Assembly (NCBI RefSeq): GCF_001598295.1
Contig: NZ_BCYR01000010.1
Location: 186,001 to 250,000, forward strand
DNA length: 64,000 nt
Direction of reading: 5' to 3'
Source: Klebsiella ornithinolytica NBRC 105727 = ATCC 31898
GTDB lineage: Bacteria; Pseudomonadota; Gammaproteobacteria; Enterobacterales; Enterobacteriaceae
The translations under genes and the position numbers were made by a program. The notes beneath the pieces were generated by a model that was not told where the DNA came from, made no database searches, and worked only from the letters and a program-made list of their open reading frames with translations. This document shows, in pieces, positions 60,215 through 64,000 of this stretch (position 1 is its first letter; every line of letters begins with the position of its first letter).

Positions 60215-61117
60215 TTACTTAGCTACTGCTTTTTCCAGCCAGGCTTTAAAATCTGCGCCGAGGGATTTATGGCGCACGCCATATTCCACAAACGCCTGCA
60301 TATAGCCCAGTTTATTACCGCAGTCGTGGCTCTTACCTTTCATATGATAGGCTTCAACGGTCTCTTTCTCGATCAGCATGTCGATCGCATCGGTCAGCTG
60401 GATTTCATCCCCGGCTCCCGGAGGTGTTTTTGCCAGCAGCGGCCAAATGTCTGCGCTCAGCACGTAGCGACCGACGACAGCAAGGTTAGACGGCGCCACA
60501 TCGGCTTTCGGCTTCTCAACCACACCCACCATCGGGACGCTTTCGCCCGGCTGCAGGGATTCGCCTTTGCAGTCGACAACGCCATAGGCGGTAACATCAG
60601 CAACCGGCTCAACCATAATCTGGCTGGATCCTGTTTCATCAAAACGGGCGATCATTTCGGCCAGGTTATCACGGGAAAGATCCGACTCAAATTCATCCAG
60701 AATAACGTCTGGCAGAATAACCGCGACCGGCTCGTCACCCACCACCGGATGCGCGCACAGTACCGCATGACCCAGACCTTTAGCCAGCCCCTGACGGACC
60801 TGCATAATGGTGACATGCGGCGGACAAATAGACTGAACCTCTTCCAGAAGCTGACGTTTAACACGTTTTTCCAGCATCGCTTCCAGTTCAAAACTGGTAT
60901 CGAAATGGTTTTCGATAGAGTTTTTAGACGAATGGGTCACCAGAACAATTTCAGTAATTCCGGCTGCGATGCATTCGTTAACAACGTACTGAATTAAAGG
61001 TTTATCTACCAGTGGCAGCATTTCTTTCGGAATAGCCTTGGTGGCGGGTAGCATCCTGGTACCTAATCCCGCAACCGGGATAACAGCTTTTCTTACTTTA
61101 GAATTAAGGGCAGCCAT
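60215..61117 (-). CDS. galU: UTP-glucose-1-phosphate uridylyltransferase
   Basis: GalU makes UDP-glucose, the precursor for LPS core, capsule sugars, galactose use and trehalose. The 300-residue protein has the nucleotide-binding GXGTR motif [24 protein letters not shown] (split near 12-34) and the conserved [20 protein letters not shown] region near 205-225. It is convergent with hns and follows rssB after 196 bp. Confidence 0.97.
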   Translation of the reverse strand: MAALNSKVRKAVIPVAGLGTRMLPATKAIPKEMLPLVDKPLIQYVVNECIAAGITEIVLVTHSSKNSIENHFDTSFELEAMLEKRVKRQLLEEVQSICPPHVTIMQVRQGLAKGLGHAVLCAHPVVGDEPVAVILPDVILDEFESDLSRDNLAEMIARFDETGSSQIMVEPVADVTAYGVVDCKGESLQPGESVPMVGVVEKPKADVAPSNLAVVGRYVLSADIWPLLAKTPPGAGDEIQLTDAIDMLIEKETVEAYHMKGKSHDCGNKLGYMQAFVEYGVRHKSLGADFKAWLEKAVAK

Positions 61118-61265
61118 TGAAATCTCCTGGACTGTTCGTTTTTTAAACTTTTCGTTAATAATAACGTGTCGAGTATATCAGTCCACTCAGGCAAACCTGG
61201 TCTGAAAAGGTTTGTGTTCCCTCGAATTAGGACTTTACTTATAAAACGCAATGATAGTACCACCG

Positions 61266-61285
61266 CAAAAGATTACCCGGTAATC
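61266..61285 (-). terminator. Probable rssB terminator
   Basis: GATTACC (61271-61277) and GGTAATC (61279-61285) form an inverted repeat with a 1-nt centre (effective loop of a few bases). On the minus strand TTTT follows. It lies 29 bp after the rssB stop. Confidence 0.5.
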
Positions 61286-61313
61286 CTACCAGCTTAAAAA
61301 AACCGGTAATTGT

Positions 61314-62327
61314 TCATTCCGCAGACAACATCAGTCGCAAACGCCCTCCGGCCCCCCAAATTTGGCACTGCCATGATGCGCAGCGCTGGCTAATTTGGTT
61401 GAGATAAGCGTTACCCAATGTCCCTAACGGAACGCCATTGCTAATCTGAATTTGATGTTCTCCGGTATTGAGTGTGCCATTCAGACCTGCGGATACCAAT
61501 ATCAAATTTTTCAGACCGCTATGGTAATAACCCACCAGCAATGGAAACTGCCCAGGTAAATTGGCCTGACGGAGTAATTGGTTAACCTGTTTTAACAGGC
61601 TCCCCATTTCCGGCAGGCGCTGCCCCTGATGGGCCAGCTGCTCCTGAAGCAATCCATTAAACAAAGCCCGCAGCAACAGCGCCGCAAGCACCCCATTATC
61701 TCCTGCTCGTGTGACATCCAGACAATAGAATGCCAGATCATTTTCCGATAATGGCGCAATATCGAGCACCAGACCGGGTTTATCCGCCGACACCAGCTGA
61801 CGATAATGGATACGGCACTTCGAAATTTCTTGCTGTACGGGAGGCTGAAGCTCCTGCAGTAGCCTTGACGCTGCGGTAGGGTCGCTAACCAGCGCATCCC
61901 AGTCCTCAAACAACCTCTCTTCTTCCTCAACCCGCGAGTTGAACATATTGGGATACAGACAGGCATACACCGTTTCCCGCAGGCGGTTGAAATCTTTTAC
62001 CGGCTTTAGCAACACATCCTGGACGCCAAGGCGCAACGCTTTGGCAATGTCGGCCATATTTTCCGTTGCCGAAATCATCAGAATCGGCAGTTTTTCGCCC
62101 CGGTTGCGCAGCTGCTCCACCAGCTCAAGACCATTCATTCGCGGCATAGAGATGTCGCAAATCATCAGGTCGGGTTTGGACTCGGCCATTTTCTGGAGTG
62201 CTTCCACGCCATCCCCCGCCTGAACCGTTGTCGCGCCCAGTGAGGTTAGCCAGGAGTGCAAGAGTGAGCGGAAAACGGCTTCGTCTTCAACTATCAGAAT
62301 CAGTTTTCCCGCCAATGGCTGCGTCAT
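61314..62327 (-). CDS. rssB: Sigma-S degradation adaptor / response regulator RssB
   Basis: RssB delivers RpoS to the ClpXP protease during growth. The 337-residue protein has a receiver domain (about 9-125) with the phosphorylated Asp58 in LMICDISMPRMNG and Lys in LLKPVKDFNRL, a linker helix and a PP2C-like effector domain (about 170-337). Its control through anti-adaptors (IraP, IraD, IraM) is known in E. coli; those genes are not here. It follows rssA by 90 bp, as in E. coli. Confidence 0.96.
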   Translation of the reverse strand: MTQPLAGKLILIVEDEAVFRSLLHSWLTSLGATTVQAGDGVEALQKMAESKPDLMICDISMPRMNGLELVEQLRNRGEKLPILMISATENMADIAKALRLGVQDVLLKPVKDFNRLRETVYACLYPNMFNSRVEEEERLFEDWDALVSDPTAASRLLQELQPPVQQEISKCRIHYRQLVSADKPGLVLDIAPLSENDLAFYCLDVTRAGDNGVLAALLLRALFNGLLQEQLAHQGQRLPEMGSLLKQVNQLLRQANLPGQFPLLVGYYHSGLKNLILVSAGLNGTLNTGEHQIQISNGVPLGTLGNAYLNQISQRCASWQCQIWGAGGRLRLMLSAE

Positions 62328-62417
62328 GATCTCTCCTCTGGCTGACGATAGTTAAATAGTGGCATGCAATTCACACTATCGCCTGTCAGAATTTACTTAA
62401 GTCCTGGTTAAATGGCG

Positions 62418-63314
62418 TCACACCGCGGTGCGCACCAAGGGTAGTAGCTCATCCATCTTCTTTTCAACCGCCTGATGTCCGGCAGCAATCGCTTCCCCGG
62501 CACGATGAAAATCAAGCGTGGATATTTGTGGGCAAAAAGGCTGTAGCAGAATATCGGGAGGATCGCCCGCCATACGATTGCGTTTCAGGCGATTTTCCAG
62601 CACCTGAATAGAGGTCGACATAATCTCCATCGCCGTTGGCGTCGCCGCGCGGCGGGAGGTCATTCCGCTCAGACGCGCGCGAATCCTCGCATGCCAGGAA
62701 AAATCTTTGTCTTCTTCAGGCTGAGGTTTTTCAATTGACCACAAATCCTGCTGCATCAGGTGCGCATCGTGCTGTAAGTCGACGGCAATCACGATATCCG
62801 CCCCCAGCGCGCGCGCCAGGGAAACCGGAACGGGGTTGACCACCGCGCCATCGACCAGCCAGTAGCCATTATGCATAACCGGTGACATCAGGCCCGGCAT
62901 GCTGCAGGAGGCGCGCACGGCCTGGTGCAGATCGCCCTCGGTAAACCACAGTTCGCGCCCGGTGCTTAAATTAGTCGCCACCGCAGCAAAGCGACGGTCG
63001 CAGCGCTCAATATCGGAGACGGGCAATACCTGTCGAAAGCGGTTGAATACGCGCTCACCGCGCAGCAGTCCACCGCGACGCCAGGAAAGATCCATCAATC
63101 GCAGCACGTCCCAGTTGCTAAAAGAGGAGACCCATTTCTCAAGGACCGGAAGCCGGTTGCAGGCAAAGGCGGCCCCCACCAGCGCACCGATTGAACATCC
63201 TGCGACGATATCAATTTCAATGCCCGCGCGCTGTAGCGCTTTAATCGTCCCGATATGCGACCATCCGCGGGCAGCTCCCGCCCCTAACGCCAGACCAATT
63301 TTAAGCTTTCTCAT
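62418..63314 (-). CDS. rssA: Patatin-like phospholipase family protein RssA
   Basis: The 298-residue protein has the patatin fold: oxyanion-hole GAGAARG (11-17), nucleophile Ser41 in GCSIG and the catalytic Asp in the DGAVVNP motif near 152. It is probably a hydrolase, but its substrate is unknown. It was named for its place upstream of rssB and is cotranscribed with it in E. coli. The start at 63314 (MRKLKIGLALG) is chosen over an upstream ATG-type codon eleven residues earlier. Confidence 0.95.
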   Translation of the reverse strand: MRKLKIGLALGAGAARGWSHIGTIKALQRAGIEIDIVAGCSIGALVGAAFACNRLPVLEKWVSSFSNWDVLRLMDLSWRRGGLLRGERVFNRFRQVLPVSDIERCDRRFAAVATNLSTGRELWFTEGDLHQAVRASCSMPGLMSPVMHNGYWLVDGAVVNPVPVSLARALGADIVIAVDLQHDAHLMQQDLWSIEKPQPEEDKDFSWHARIRARLSGMTSRRAATPTAMEIMSTSIQVLENRLKRNRMAGDPPDILLQPFCPQISTLDFHRAGEAIAAGHQAVEKKMDELLPLVRTAV

Positions 63315-63425
63315 TATGACCGGTATACTTCCTTCCACTCCGAGCATGGCATCATTGCCACAGCTCAGTTAACATAAAACACTTTGGCGCCGATGCGCCG
63401 TGATTCTTTTTCCATGGAGGCCGAT

Positions 63426-63884
63426 TTGTCGCCATTATGCCCTTGTGGCAGCGCTCTGGAGTATAGCTCATGTTGTCAGCGATATCTGAGCGGCTCGCTG
63501 CCCGCACCGGATCCCTCACAGCTGATGCGATCCCGCTACAGCGCGTTTGTCATGAAGGATGCCAATTACCTGATCGCCACCTGGCACCCTTCCTGCCAGC
63601 CGCAGCACTTCCAGGACGATCTGGAACAGGGGTTCGCTAAAACGCAATGGCAAGGCTTAACCGTATTTGCTACCGATGAAGGCCGTCACCCCGACGAGGG
63701 TTTCGTCAGTTTCATCGCGCGATATCACGACGATAACCGCCCCGGCGCGATTATTGAACGTTCCAGATTCTTAAAAGAAAATGGACGGTGGTATTATATC
63801 GACGGCACACGACCGCTGATTGGTCGTAACGACCCCTGCCCTTGCGGTTCAGGTAAAAAATTTAAAAAATGCTGCGGCCAGTAA
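63426..63884 (+). CDS. ychJ: SEC-C motif protein YchJ (UUG start)
   Basis: The 152-residue protein has SEC-C zinc motifs at both ends: [16 protein letters not shown] (2-17) and [15 protein letters not shown] near 136-150. The middle is an NTF2-like domain ([22 protein letters not shown]). SEC-C is the zinc motif at the SecA C-terminus that binds SecB or ribosomes; YchJ function is unknown. The start is TTG at 63426, with GGAGG (63416-63420) correctly spaced; this gives exactly the E. coli length. An in-frame ATG at 63414 overlaps the ribosome site. Confidence 0.9.
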   Translation: MSPLCPCGSALEYSSCCQRYLSGSLPAPDPSQLMRSRYSAFVMKDANYLIATWHPSCQPQHFQDDLEQGFAKTQWQGLTVFATDEGRHPDEGFVSFIARYHDDNRPGAIIERSRFLKENGRWYYIDGTRPLIGRNDPCPCGSGKKFKKCCGQ

Positions 63885-63927
63885 AGCTGGCGCCGGCAAT
63901 AGCAAACACTACAGGATTTTCCTCGCG

Positions 63928-64000
63928 ATGCATTCATTACAACGTAAAGTACTACGCACCATTTGCCCTGACCAGAAAGGACTCATCGCGCGTATCACGA
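63928..64000 (+). CDS. purU: Formyltetrahydrofolate deformylase, 5' end (partial)
   Basis: The first 24 codons are present, beginning MHSLQRKVLRTICPDQKG, identical to E. coli PurU, and the frame runs off the window. PurU hydrolyses 10-formyl-THF to formate and THF; the formate feeds PurT-dependent purine synthesis. The N-terminal ACT domain begins at once (TICPDQKGLIARI). It follows ychJ by 43 bp. Confidence 0.93.
   Translation, partial: MHSLQRKVLRTICPDQKGLIARIT

Overview
The window is a 64 kb piece of a chromosome from an enteric gammaproteobacterium (Enterobacterales). The gene content, protein lengths and control sites are close to Escherichia coli, while the gene order and several inserted genes fit a Klebsiella/Raoultella/Enterobacter-type genome better. 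This genus-level placement is inference. I see no rRNA or tRNA genes, transposases, prophage or CRISPR array. Almost every gene can be matched by eye to a known E. coli family.

Layout. 1-83: tail of an unidentified gene. 0.1-4 kb: fumD, pykF, lpp and ldtE. 4-9.5 kb: the suf Fe-S cluster assembly operon (sufABCDSE, minus strand) behind a Fur box. 9.5-11.4 kb: small poorly characterised genes (a Pro/Met-rich secreted protein, a yeaQ-like membrane protein, a DUF1508 protein) and possible small RNA or small-protein signals. 11.4-16.4 kb: menI, ydiJ and ydiK. 16.5 kb: the small RNA RprA. 16.8-21.6 kb: ppsA with its regulator ppsR, then aroH with a Trp operator. 21.7-24 kb: hemP (Fur box), selO and nlpC. 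24-27.4 kb: the B12 uptake genes btuD, btuE and btuC, interrupted by an opposite-strand MetQ/NlpA-type lipoprotein gene. 27.5-31.9 kb: an accessory cassette (secondary transporter, LysR regulator, DadA-like amino acid dehydrogenase, RidA-like imine deaminase) between btuC and ihfA, which are neighbours in E. coli. 31.9-39.2 kb: the translation block ihfA-pheT-pheS-pheM-rplT-rpmI-infC-thrS, with the AUU start of infC, the pheM attenuator and the thrS operator. 39.6-43.6 kb: a small secreted orphan, ydiY, pfkB, ydiZ and yniA. At about 43.6 kb the E. coli map order jumps from the pfkB region to the tonB region. 43.6-64 kb: tonB, yciI, yciY, clsA, yciU, a Kv-type channel with a zinc ribbon, oppFDCBA, ychE, adhE, tdk, hns, galU, rssB, rssA, ychJ and the start of purU.

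How the genes work together. Central carbon metabolism is well represented: pykF and ppsA (opposing steps at PEP/pyruvate, each with a Cra-type site), pfkB and adhE. Iron handling appears as suf, hemP and tonB, all with Fur-type boxes. The sigma-S control circuit is present in two pieces: RprA activates rpoS translation, and RssB delivers RpoS to ClpXP. Envelope genes include lpp, ldtE, nlpC, clsA and the opp permease.

The most novel candidates are the transporter/LysR/DadA/RidA cassette, the lone MetQ-like lipoprotein splitting the btu genes, the zinc-ribbon potassium channel, and the pair of intergenic palindromic repeats at 14.9 and 41.0 kb.
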